From Bacillota bacterium (lineage in GTDB: Bacteria > Bacillota > Clostridia > Oscillospirales > Acutalibacteraceae): a DNA stretch of 18,598 nucleotides. The notes under the pieces were generated by a model. That model made no database searches, had not been told where the DNA came from, and saw nothing but the letters and a program-made list of their open reading frames with translations. Shown here piece by piece: positions 6,348 through 15,300 of this stretch (position 1 is the first letter of the stretch; the number at the start of each line of letters is the position of its first letter). The position numbers and the translations under genes are program-made. The stretch is taken from NCBI GenBank assembly GCA_030705695.1, contig JAUZPX010000034.1:1-18598 (forward strand), given 5' to 3'.

Positions 6348-6386
6348 AATAAGACCTTCTTTATTGATATGAGTAATCTTTACTAT

Positions 6387-6415
6387 ATTATATGTTATTA
6401 TTATTAACGTGTCAA
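6387..6415 (-). promoter_or_regulatory. Consensus sigma-A promoter of the dockerin mini-gene
   Basis: On the minus strand TTGACA (6410-6415), exactly 17 bases, then TATAAT (6387-6392): all twelve consensus bases. The TGA inside TTGACA is the stop codon of the upstream protease gene (6412-6414), so promoter and coding sequence overlap. The leader is roughly 30 bases. Confidence 0.88.
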
Positions 6416-8061
6416 CCTAAATATACCAATATTCCTGCAGGAAAAGTTGTAATAACATTTGATAAATATTGTTGAATTTTTGACGCATCTTTTAAACTAA
6501 CAACACCGTCACCGTTTACATCAGCGGCTTTTAAATCATCAGATGATAAAGTCACTTGACTGGCCATATATTGTTGTATTCGTGTAATATCATTTGTATC
6601 TATAAGCCCGTTGTTATCAACATCTCCATATTTCCCGAGTCTATACTTGAAATTGCATGTACTTCCATCTATACTGGTAGTGTACGGCAAATTTAAAATA
6701 GTACTGTTATTTTTATCCTCTAATCGGATATTTTTTACAATAGTATTATTTGAGTTTGCCGTAGTATCTGCAACGGTGGCATAGTAATTTGATCTTTGGC
6801 TTCCAGAATTATACATACTGAAATCCATTAAGAAAGTTGCGTCCTGGCGTGTATTATCTATACCGTTAAAACCAATAGGATCACTTTTTATCCATAGTTC
6901 GTTTGGGCATAGGGCTGTACCAAATGTTGTTGTGGGCAATGTTGAAGCTACATCTGACATGCCTGAACTTAAATTAATTTCATTCCGTGAGGTTTGGCTG
7001 AGAGTAATATCACCAATTAATTGTGGTGTATAGTTTTGCACTTGTATATAATTGTAAGAATAATTATCAAAAGCCGCCTCTCTGTTTGCAACTTGCTGTA
7101 CAGATGTATTTGATACTTTATTTAAAGCATCATACATTAGCCAAACAAAGCCATTATTTTTATAGTACTCGGAACCCCATGAATTTGCAATTTTAAATGC
7201 ACCTTTCTCGTACGGTTCAATAATTCCGTCACCATTTAAGTCATAAGAAATTGTATCGTCATAACCGACAATAGTTAAAGCATGTCCATCCCATTGTGAG
7301 TTATCATCATACACCTTTATACAGCCAATTTCATTATTACTCAATGTTTTATAATCCCACGTATAAAAGTCAGTGCAAAATGTTAAAACATTTCCAGTAG
7401 CAAGAAACGTTTTAATTTGATTTAAGTCCGTATCATCATAGCTTGTAATAGGAGTATTAACACTTGAATCTGCGAAGTTATATTCCTTAAAGTCTGAAAT
7501 CCTAGTTTTAAGGGCGTTTCTCATCACGCTTGTATCAAGACACCATGTTTTATTTTCAGTGTCAATATTATTAGGATATTCAGTTGGGGGAAATTCTGTA
7601 AATCTTGCTGCTCCTTGATACTTAAGAATAGTGTAGTTGTCCCTAAAAAATGAGCCACAATTATCATGCTTTGTTTGATCTGAATTATAGTTGCAGAAAT
7701 TATATGTCCATCTTGGTGAAAATCTTTTTGTTGCGTCATTTTTTGCGTCCCAGTTATTAAGCCTTGCAACTTGGTATGTAAATTGATAATAAGTTGAAGC
7801 CCAAGAAGCACAAGAACCAATCTCTCCTTGGCTACCAATTGGAGGAAAGTATTTATCTTGGCTTAAATCAACACTGGTGGGCAAATTGGTGGCACAAACA
7901 CCGCCAGAGCTTGGTTTATCACTTATGGATGGCGTATTATCCTGCAAAGCACCTAAAGCAAATGTTTGTCCAGTAGCAGCTGCCATTGGACTGCTACAAA
8001 CAAATAAACTTAAACTTATTCCGAATAGTGTTACGATTGAAAGTATTTTTTTAGTTTTCAT
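6412..8061 (-). CDS. Secreted C1A papain-like cysteine protease with C-terminal dockerin
   Basis: A 549-residue exported protease tagged for a cohesin scaffold. The signal peptide covers about 1-29. The papain-family catalytic domain (about 60-320) shows the oxyanion Q78 and nucleophile C84 in GSQGEIGSCASWAS, H260 in WDGHALTIVGYDD, and N293 in IANSWGSEY; all active-site residues are kept. Between His and Asn is a perfect EF-hand-like calcium loop, DLNGDGIIEPYE (274-285). A middle region (about 330-475) is Asn/Ser/Thr-rich and not recognised; it may be a beta-sandwich binding or spacer domain. The dockerin at 479-545 has calcium loops starting at D480 and D514. The start ATG has AAGGAGG at 8 bases. 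It may process complex components, host or dietary protein, or act in defence; the target is unknown. No terminator separates it from the small dockerin gene, so readthrough is possible. Confidence 0.94.
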   Translation of the reverse strand: MKTKKILSIVTLFGISLSLFVCSSPMAAATGQTFALGALQDNTPSISDKPSSGGVCATNLPTSVDLSQDKYFPPIGSQGEIGSCASWASTYYQFTYQVARLNNWDAKNDATKRFSPRWTYNFCNYNSDQTKHDNCGSFFRDNYTILKYQGAARFTEFPPTEYPNNIDTENKTWCLDTSVMRNALKTRISDFKEYNFADSSVNTPITSYDDTDLNQIKTFLATGNVLTFCTDFYTWDYKTLSNNEIGCIKVYDDNSQWDGHALTIVGYDDTISYDLNGDGIIEPYEKGAFKIANSWGSEYYKNNGFVWLMYDALNKVSNTSVQQVANREAAFDNYSYNYIQVQNYTPQLIGDITLSQTSRNEINLSSGMSDVASTLPTTTFGTALCPNELWIKSDPIGFNGIDNTRQDATFLMDFSMYNSGSQRSNYYATVADTTANSNNTIVKNIRLEDKNNSTILNLPYTTSIDGSTCNFKYRLGKYGDVDNNGLIDTNDITRIQQYMASQVTLSSDDLKAADVNGDGVVSLKDASKIQQYLSNVITTFPAGILVYLG

Positions 8062-8094
8062 GATTTTTCCTCCTTAAAAAAATTTTTTAACGTC

Positions 8095-8121
8095 TTACAA
8101 CAGAACCTCAGAATGCCTCAT
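8095..8121 (-). CDS. Possible 8-codon leader ORF upstream of the protease gene
   Basis: In the protease mRNA leader, ATG at 8121 opens an eight-residue frame (MRHSEVLL) ending in TAA. The full AGGAGGTGA anti-16S match sits directly before it, but the spacing from AGGAGG to ATG is only 3 bases, shorter than ideal. It may be a regulatory leader peptide or a chance ORF at a ribosome standby site. Confidence 0.25.
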   Translation of the reverse strand: MRHSEVLL

Positions 8122-8156
8122 TCACCTCCTAAAGTTAAATAAATTCACTAATTAAA

Positions 8157-8184
8157 ATTATAGCCATATTAAATTACAAATCAA
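8157..8184 (-). promoter_or_regulatory. Promoter of the dockerin protease gene
   Basis: On the minus strand TTGATT (8179-8184), 16 bases, TATAAT (8157-8162). The predicted leader is about 90 bases and contains an AGGAGGTGA box and the short ORF at 8095-8121. Confidence 0.6.
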
Positions 8185-8256
8185 TCACTTTTTGTCGTTT
8201 TTAAAAAAATGATATGCTCAATTTTTTATTTTGAAGCGATTTAAACAACTGTGCCG

Positions 8257-8332
8257 GGCGTTTTGCGGGTGAGCAAAAATAACCGCAGAAGATATTTTAC
8301 TTCTTCTGCGGAATTATTTTTCAAAAAACGCC
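8257..8332. repeat. Nested hairpin in the rpoB-protease intergenic region
   Basis: The 8122-8554 gap has no convincing protein gene. It holds an outer 8-base stem, GGCGTTTT / AAAACGCC (8257-8264, 8325-8332), enclosing a perfect 10-base stem, CCGCAGAAGA / TCTTCTGCGG (8283-8292, 8302-8311). The inner stem is followed by T-rich tracts on both strands, so it can act as a bidirectional terminator insulating the divergent protease and rpoB promoters. Because it lies upstream of the recognised rpoB promoter, attenuation of rpoB is less likely. Confidence 0.7.
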
Positions 8333-8371
8333 AATTTTTCTTAAAAAAAAGAAAAAAAGCCAAGAAAAGTC

Positions 8372-8400
8372 TTGACTTTCGAAATTCAAAAGCGTATCAT
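8372..8400 (+). promoter_or_regulatory. rpoBC promoter
   Basis: TTGACT (8372-8377), 17 bases, TATCAT (8395-8400). The transcript would start near 8407, leaving a leader of about 150 bases before rpoB. That leader includes a weak A/T hairpin, TTCAAAAA / TTTTTGAA (8471-8496), of unknown importance. Confidence 0.72.
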
Positions 8401-8554
8401 ACTATTCTGTACCATTATGGACATATCTACCTATTTATCCTATTTTTTGGGTTGATATTATCATAGAATTTTCAAAAAAGCAATACCCTTTTTGAATTTA
8501 TTTTTTGGTGCTGTTTCGGTTGTGTATAAATACAAAGGATGGAGTGATACGCCT

Positions 8555-11500
8555 ATGGTGAATGTCAAATCTGTAAAGCTGGGTAATATCGAAAGGAAGA
8601 GTTTTTCGAAAATCGATGAAGTCATCGACATGCCCAATTTGATTGATATTCAGAAGAAGTCATACCAATGGTTTTTGGATACAGGGCTGAAAGAGGTTTT
8701 TAAGGATGTTTCGGGAATTACCGATTATACCGGCAATCTTGTTTTGGATTTTGTCGATTATCAATTAGATGTCGATAATCCGAATTACAGTGTTGCCGAA
8801 TGTAAAGAACGAGATACGACCTACGCTGCAGCACTCAGAGTAAAAGCAAGACTTTTAAATAAAGAAAGCGGCGAAATTAAAGAGTCGAACGTCTTTATGG
8901 GCGATTTCCCGCTTATGACTCCGAGCGGAACATTTGTGATAAACGGCGCCGAGCGTGTTATTGTATCACAGCTTGTTCGTAGCCCGGGCGTATATTATAA
9001 AATGGAATACGATAAAACAGGAAAAAAACTGTTTTCATCAACTGTTATTCCAAACAGAGGCGCATGGCTCGAATATGAAAACGACGTTAACGATGTTTTC
9101 TATGTTCGTATCGATAAAAATCGTAAAATACCGATTACAGTGTTTATTCGTGCTCTCGGTTTAGGCTCTGACGCTCAGATTCTTGATTATTTCGGCGATG
9201 ACGAGAGAATTCGTGCGACTATCGAGAAAGATCCTTGCAAAAACACAGAAGAAGGACTTGTGGAGGTGTACCGCAAGCTACGCCCCAGTGAGCCTCCAAC
9301 CGTTGAAAGCGCACAGGCGCACATTAATACGTTGTTCTTCGACCCAAGACGTTATGATATGTCTAGAGTAGGTCGCTATAAATACAATAAAAAATTAGGT
9401 ATTAGCGGAAGAATCGCAAATCAGAAGCTTGCCGAGCCTATTGCAAATCCGCGCACAGGCGAGATCATGGCTATGCGTGACGAGGTTTTAACTCGTGATA
9501 AAGCCATGGAGATCGAGGACGCAGGCGTAAGCATTGCTTATGTTAACATAGACGGCAAAACAGTAAAGGTCATCAGCAACGGAATGGTTGATATCAACAA
9601 ATTCGTTGATTTTGATGCAAAAAAAGAATGCGGCGTTTTAGAGCGTGTTAATTTCAACGTTCTTTGCGAGATTCTTGACAGTTGCAATAATGACGAAGAG
9701 CTGAAAGCCGCTATTGTTAACAGACTGCCTGAACTTATTTCAAATCATATTACAGTTGACGATATTCTTTCTTCTATCAATTACATGAACTGCCTTGCTT
9801 GCGGCTTAGGCAATATTGACGATATCGACCACTTGGGCAATCGCCGTATCCGTTCTGTAGGCGAGCTGCTGCAAAATCAATTCCGTATTGGATTCTCACG
9901 TTTAGAGAGAGTTGTCCGTGAAAGAATGACGCTGCAAGCTCAGGATCTTGAAAATCTTTCTCCGAATGCATTAATTAATATCCGTCCGGTTACGGCAGCA
10001 ATTAAAGAATTTTTCGGATCTTCTCCGCTTTCTCAGTTTATGGATCAAACAAACCCACTTGCCGAGTTAACGCATAAAAGACGTCTTTCCGCATTGGGAC
10101 CGGGAGGTCTTTCTCGTGACAGAGCAGGATTCGAAGTCCGTGACGTTCACTATAGCCATTACGGACGTATGTGCCCAATTGAAACTCCTGAAGGTCCGAA
10201 TATCGGATTGATTTCCTATCTTGCAACTTTTGCAAGAATCAATGAATATGGTTTTATTGAAGCACCGTTCCGCCGTGTAGATAAAGAAACAGGCGTTGTT
10301 ACAAGCGAAGTTGTATATATGACTGCTGATATTGAAGACTCATTCATTGTAGCTCAGGCGAACGAGCCTTTAGACGAAAACGGTCGCTTTAAGCACTCAA
10401 AAGTTAACGGCAGACATAGAGACGAATTCGTTGAAGTTGAGCGTAACCGTGCCGATTACATGGATATTTCACCACGTATGGTTGTTTCGGTTGCTACTGC
10501 AATGATTCCTTTCCTTGAAAACGATGACGCTAACCGTGCTCTGATGGGATCTAACATGCAACGTCAGGCTGTGCCGCTTCTAAAAACAGAGTCTCCGATT
10601 GTCGGAACAGGTATGGAATACAAAGCAGGTGTTGACTCAGGTGTCTGTCTTCTTTCAGAAGATGACGGCGTTGTGCTTTCAGTTAGTGCCGACAGCATTC
10701 GTGTAAAGTATGACAACGGTCGTATTCAAGATTTTCATGTTACTAAATTTATGCGTTCCAACCAGGGAACATGTATTAATCAAATTCCAATTGTCAGCCG
10801 TGGCCAAAAGGTGAAAAAAGGCGAAGTTCTTGCGGATGGTCCTGCTACCAGCAACGGCGAAATAAGCCTTGGTAAAAATGCTCTCATCGGCTTTATGACA
10901 TGGGAAGGTTATAACTACGAAGACGCTGTTCTTCTAAATGAAAAAATAGTTCGTGACGATGTATATACGTCAATTCATATTGAAGAATATGAGACTGAAG
11001 CCCGTGATACAAAGCTCGGACCAGAAGAAATCACACGTGATATTCCAAATGTCGGCGAAGATATGCTTAAAGATCTTGATGATCAGGGTATTATTCATAT
11101 CGGTGCCGAAGTACATGCAGGCGATATTCTTGTCGGTAAAGTAACTCCAAAGGGCGAAACTGAACTTACTGCCGAAGAAAGGCTGTTAAGAGCCATTTTC
11201 GGTGAGAAAGCAAGAGAAGTAAGAGATACTTCTTTACGTGTTCCTCACGGAGAATCAGGTATCGTTGTTGACGTTAAAGTCTTTACAAGAGAGAACAGCC
11301 ATGATGAATTGCAGCCAGGCGTTAACAAAGTTGTTCGCTGCTATTTAGCTCAGAAGAGAAAGATTTCTGTTGGTGATAAGATGGCTGGACGTCACGGAAA
11401 CAAGGGTGTTGTTTCACGTATTTTGCCAGTTGAAGATATGCCATTCCTGCCTGACGGTACGCCACTTGATATCGTTTTGAACCCTCTTGGCGTTCCTTCA

Positions 11501-12286
11501 CGTATGAACATCGGTCAGGTACTTGAGGTTCACCTCGGTTATGCTGCAAAAGCACTTGGCTGGAAAATTATGACTCCTGTCTTTGACGGCGCTCACGAAG
11601 AGGACATCTTCGAGACATTCCGAATGGCAGGTTTCAGAGAGGATGGAAAGACACTCTTAAAAGACGGCAGAACAGGAGAATATTTTGATAACCCTGTCAC
11701 CGTCGGTTATATGTATTATTTAAAACTCCATCATCTTGTTGACGATAAGATTCATGCACGTTCCACGGGACCGTACTCGCTTGTTACTCAGCAGCCACTT
11801 GGTGGTAAAGCTCAATTCGGCGGACAGCGTTTCGGAGAAATGGAAGTTTGGGCGCTTGAAGCTTATGGCGCTGCATATACCTTGCAGGAAATTTTGACTG
11901 TTAAATCCGATGACGTTGTAGGACGTGTAAAGACATACGAAGCTATCGTAAAAGGTCAGAATATTCCGACTCCAGGTATTCCAGAATCATTTAAGGTTCT
12001 TATAAAAGAATTGCAATCACTTTCTCTTGATGTGAAAGTTCTTGATAAATTTAACGAAGAAATTGACTTGAAGCAGAAGTTTGAAGAAGACGACGATATC
12101 GGAATCCCGCCGTCAACCGATATTATGGTTGAGGACGAAGTCATGACAAGCATGGATGGATTCATACTTGAGGATGACCCCGATGACAACAACATGTTTG
12201 ACGAATCTTCACTTTTTGACGATGAAGATGACGATGATGAAGATTTCGATGATTCTGCCGATGGCGATTTCGATGACCAAATATAA
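8555..12286 (+). CDS. rpoB: DNA-directed RNA polymerase subunit beta
   Basis: The beta subunit forms one pincer of the RNA polymerase catalytic core and binds rifampicin. The 1243-residue reading starts at ATG 8555, preceded by GGATGGAG; the frame is open to 8492, but that extension has no ribosome site and does not resemble the family. The rifampicin pocket at about 486-515 (FFGSSPLSQFMDQTNPL, then HKRRLSALGPGG) has the sensitive-type residues D497, H507 and S512, equivalent to E. coli D516, H526 and S531. Also visible are the universal GRMCPIETPEGPNIGLI stretch and, near the C-terminus, GGKAQFGGQRFGEMEVWALE. The protein is somewhat longer than Bacillus RpoB because of a very acidic C-terminal tail (22 Asp/Glu in the last 40 residues). 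rpoC follows after 15 bases; the usual upstream rplJ-rplL genes are not here. Confidence 0.99.
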   Translation: MVNVKSVKLGNIERKSFSKIDEVIDMPNLIDIQKKSYQWFLDTGLKEVFKDVSGITDYTGNLVLDFVDYQLDVDNPNYSVAECKERDTTYAAALRVKARLLNKESGEIKESNVFMGDFPLMTPSGTFVINGAERVIVSQLVRSPGVYYKMEYDKTGKKLFSSTVIPNRGAWLEYENDVNDVFYVRIDKNRKIPITVFIRALGLGSDAQILDYFGDDERIRATIEKDPCKNTEEGLVEVYRKLRPSEPPTVESAQAHINTLFFDPRRYDMSRVGRYKYNKKLGISGRIANQKLAEPIANPRTGEIMAMRDEVLTRDKAMEIEDAGVSIAYVNIDGKTVKVISNGMVDINKFVDFDAKKECGVLERVNFNVLCEILDSCNNDEELKAAIVNRLPELISNHITVDDILSSINYMNCLACGLGNIDDIDHLGNRRIRSVGELLQNQFRIGFSRLERVVRERMTLQAQDLENLSPNALINIRPVTAAIKEFFGSSPLSQFMDQTNPLAELTHKRRLSALGPGGLSRDRAGFEVRDVHYSHYGRMCPIETPEGPNIGLISYLATFARINEYGFIEAPFRRVDKETGVVTSEVVYMTADIEDSFIVAQANEPLDENGRFKHSKVNGRHRDEFVEVERNRADYMDISPRMVVSVATAMIPFLENDDANRALMGSNMQRQAVPLLKTESPIVGTGMEYKAGVDSGVCLLSEDDGVVLSVSADSIRVKYDNGRIQDFHVTKFMRSNQGTCINQIPIVSRGQKVKKGEVLADGPATSNGEISLGKNALIGFMTWEGYNYEDAVLLNEKIVRDDVYTSIHIEEYETEARDTKLGPEEITRDIPNVGEDMLKDLDDQGIIHIGAEVHAGDILVGKVTPKGETELTAEERLLRAIFGEKAREVRDTSLRVPHGESGIVVDVKVFTRENSHDELQPGVNKVVRCYLAQKRKISVGDKMAGRHGNKGVVSRILPVEDMPFLPDGTPLDIVLNPLGVPSRMNIGQVLEVHLGYAAKALGWKIMTPVFDGAHEEDIFETFRMAGFREDGKTLLKDGRTGEYFDNPVTVGYMYYLKLHHLVDDKIHARSTGPYSLVTQQPLGGKAQFGGQRFGEMEVWALEAYGAAYTLQEILTVKSDDVVGRVKTYEAIVKGQNIPTPGIPESFKVLIKELQSLSLDVKVLDKFNEEIDLKQKFEEDDDIGIPPSTDIMVEDEVMTSMDGFILEDDPDDNNMFDESSLFDDEDDDDEDFDDSADGDFDDQI

Positions 12287-12301
12287 GGAGGGGCCGGTAA
12301 T

Positions 12302-15300
12302 ATGGAATTTAACGTTTTTGAATCAATGAAAATAGGACTTGCCTCGCCGGAACAAATAAGAGAATGGTCACACGGTGAAGTTAAAAAGCCTGAAACCATC
12401 AACTACCGTACATTAAAGCCTGAGCGTGACGGTCTTTTCTGCGAGCGTATTTTCGGACCTCAAAAGGACTGGGAATGCCACTGCGGAAAGTACAAAAGAA
12501 TTCGCTATAAAGGCAAAATTTGTGATCGCTGCGGTGTTGAAGTTACAAGAAGTAAAGTTCGTCGTGAAAGAATGGGGCACATCGAGCTTGCCGCTCCTGT
12601 TTCTCACATTTGGTATTTTAAGGGTATTCCATCGAGAATCGGCTTGATGCTTGATATTTCTCCGAGAATGCTTGAAAAAGTTTTATATTTCGGCGCATAT
12701 ATCGTTACCGACCCAGGTGACGCACGAGAGCTTACAAAACAGCAATTTCTAACCGAGCGTGAATACCGTGATATGCGTGAAAAATATGAAGACGACTTCG
12801 AGGCAGGGATGGGCGCAGAAGCAATTAAAAAGCTTCTTGAAGAAATCAATCTTGACGAAATGGCTACCTTTCTTCGTGAAGAGCTTGAAAGTGCAAGCGG
12901 TCAGAAACGTGTTCGTATTCTGAAAAGATTGGAAGTTGTTGAAGCATTCCGTGCTTCTGGCAACCGCCCTGAGTGGATGATTATTGATGTTGTACCTGTC
13001 ATTCCACCAGATATTCGTCCAATGGTTCAACTTGACGGCGGACGTTTCGCAACAAGCGATCTTAACGACTTATATCGCCGTGTAATAAACAGAAACAATC
13101 GTTTAAAAAGACTTTTGGAGCTTGAAGCTCCTGATATTATTATCCGCAACGAAAAAAGAATGCTTCAGGAAGCCGTTGACGCATTAATCGACAACGGACG
13201 CCGTGGCAGACCCGTTACCGGACCGAATAACAGAGCGCTGAAATCTTTGTCTGATATGCTAAAAGGTAAGCAAGGCCGTTTCAGACAGAATCTTCTCGGA
13301 AAACGTGTTGACTATTCTGGACGTTCTGTTATCGTTGTAGGACCAGAGCTGAAAATGTATCAGTGCGGTCTTCCAAAAGAGATGGCACTTGAACTGTTTA
13401 AGCCGTTTGTAATGAAACGCCTTGTTGAAACAAAGGCTGTTCAGAATATTAAAGCTGCCAGAAAAGCAGTAGAACGTGCAAAGGCAGAAGTTTGGGATGC
13501 ACTTGAAATAGTTATCAAGGGTCACCCAGTTCTGTTAAACCGTGCTCCGACACTTCACAGACTTGGTATTCAGGCGTTCGAGCCTATCCTTGTTGAGGGT
13601 CGTGCTTTGAAACTCCATCCGCTTGTTTGTACGGCATATAATGCTGACTTCGACGGCGACCAGATGGCTGTTCACGTACCGCTTTCAGCAGAAGCACAGG
13701 CTGAAGCTCGCTTCTTAATGCTTGCTGCTGGAAACCTGTTAAAACCGTCAGACGGACGTCCTGTTGCTGTTCCGACTCAGGATATGGTTCTCGGTTCTTA
13801 CTATTTGACTCTTGATAAAGACGGTGAGCCAGGCGAAGGCAAGGTTTTTCGTAATTTCGATGAAGCCGTGCTTGCCTATGAATCAGGCATTGTAACACTT
13901 CATGCGAAAATCAAAGTAAGACGTACCATGACAATAAACGGCGAAGAAAAATCGAAGATTATTGATACCACAGTCGGAAGAATTATCTTTAATCGGCCTA
14001 TTCCTCAAGACCTCGGTTTTGTCGACCGTTCCGATCCTGAAAATCTTTTCCTCTTGGAAATCGATTTCCTTGCAGGAAAGAAACAGCTGGGTTGGATTAT
14101 CGAGCGCTGCATCAAGACTCATGGCACACAAAAAACAAGCATTGTGCTTGATAATATTAAAGCTCAAGGCTTTAAATATTCTACCAAGGGTGCTATTACC
14201 GTTGCTGTTTGCGATGCTGAAATACCTGGAAAGAAAAAAGAAATCATTGCTCAAGCAGAGCTAGACATTGATAAAGTAACATCTTTCTTCAAGCGCGGCT
14301 TGATTTCGGACGAAGAGCGTTATACTCAAGTTCTGAAAATCTGGGAAACCGCAACAAACGATGTTACAAAAGCTCTTCAGGGTAATTTGGGAAGATATAA
14401 CCCAATTTTCATGATGGCAGATTCAGGTGCTCGTGGTAGCATGAGCCAGATTCGTCAGCTTGCTGGTATGCGTGGTTTAATCGCCAATACATCAGGTAAA
14501 ACAATTGAAATTCCGATTAGAGCTAACTATCGTGAAGGTCTGAATATTTTAGAGTACTTTATTTCATCACGTGGTGCCAGAAAGGGCTTGGCCGATACTG
14601 CTTTAAGAACGGCCGACTCAGGTTACCTTACACGTCGTCTTGTTGACGTTTCTCAGGATGTTATCATTCGTGAGGATGACTGCGGTACCGAGACAGGAAT
14701 TGAAGTCTTTGAAATTCGTGACGGAAAAGAGTCTATTGAACCATTGCATGAGCGTCTTTTGGGACGTTATCTTGTTCGTGATTTTGTTGATCCGCAAACA
14801 GGCGAAGTGCTTGTTTCCAAAGATATCATGATGAGCGACCGTGAGGCTGATATCATTGTTAAAGCAGGCACAGAGCGTATTGAACTCCGTTCGATTCTCG
14901 GATGCCGTGCTAAGCATGGTGTTTGCAAGAAATGCTACGGAAGCAACTTGGCAAACGGTATGCCTGTTACAGTTGGTGAAGCCGTTGGTATTATTGCGGC
15001 TCAGTCTATCGGTGAGCCTGGTACTCAGCTGACAATGCGTACTTTCCATACAGGCGGTGTTGCTTCCGCAGAAGATATTACGCAAGGTCTCCCAAGAGTC
15101 GAGGAACTTTTCGAAGGACGTAAACCAAAGCACCTTGCAATAATCAGTGAAATCGCAGGCGATGTCAGATTTGATGAGATTAAGAACAATCGTCATGCTG
15201 TTATCTATGATAAAGAATCTGGCGAGGAAAGATCATATCTTATTCCGTTCGGTTCAAGAGTTAAAGTTGAAGAAGGGCAGACTATAGAAGCAGGTGATAT

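Noticed and set aside
6412..8061. Lipoprotein signal in the protease leader (LFVC)
   Set aside because: Valine before the cysteine does not fit a lipobox; an ordinary signal peptide with cleavage near residue 29 fits better.
8251..8466. A 71-codon plus-strand frame upstream of rpoB
   Set aside because: It crosses the nested hairpin and the rpoB promoter, has a lysine-rich AT-driven composition, and lacks a ribosome binding site.
8492..8554. Upstream extension of rpoB by 21 residues
   Set aside because: The extension does not resemble RpoB N-termini; ATG 8555 has the ribosome site and the family-like start.
10006..10100. Rifampicin-resistance change in rpoB
   Set aside because: D497, H507 and S512 all match the sensitive type; neighbouring differences are ordinary for Clostridia.
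11956..12402. A Ser-rich 148-codon minus-strand frame across the rpoB-rpoC junction
   Set aside because: It is the complement of the GAT/GAA-rich acidic tail of rpoB; the Ser runs are an artefact of that repeat.
14618..15196. A 192-codon open frame on the minus strand inside rpoC
   Set aside because: It lies wholly within rpoC opposite conserved zinc-site and trigger-loop codons and has no ribosome site or recognisable domain.
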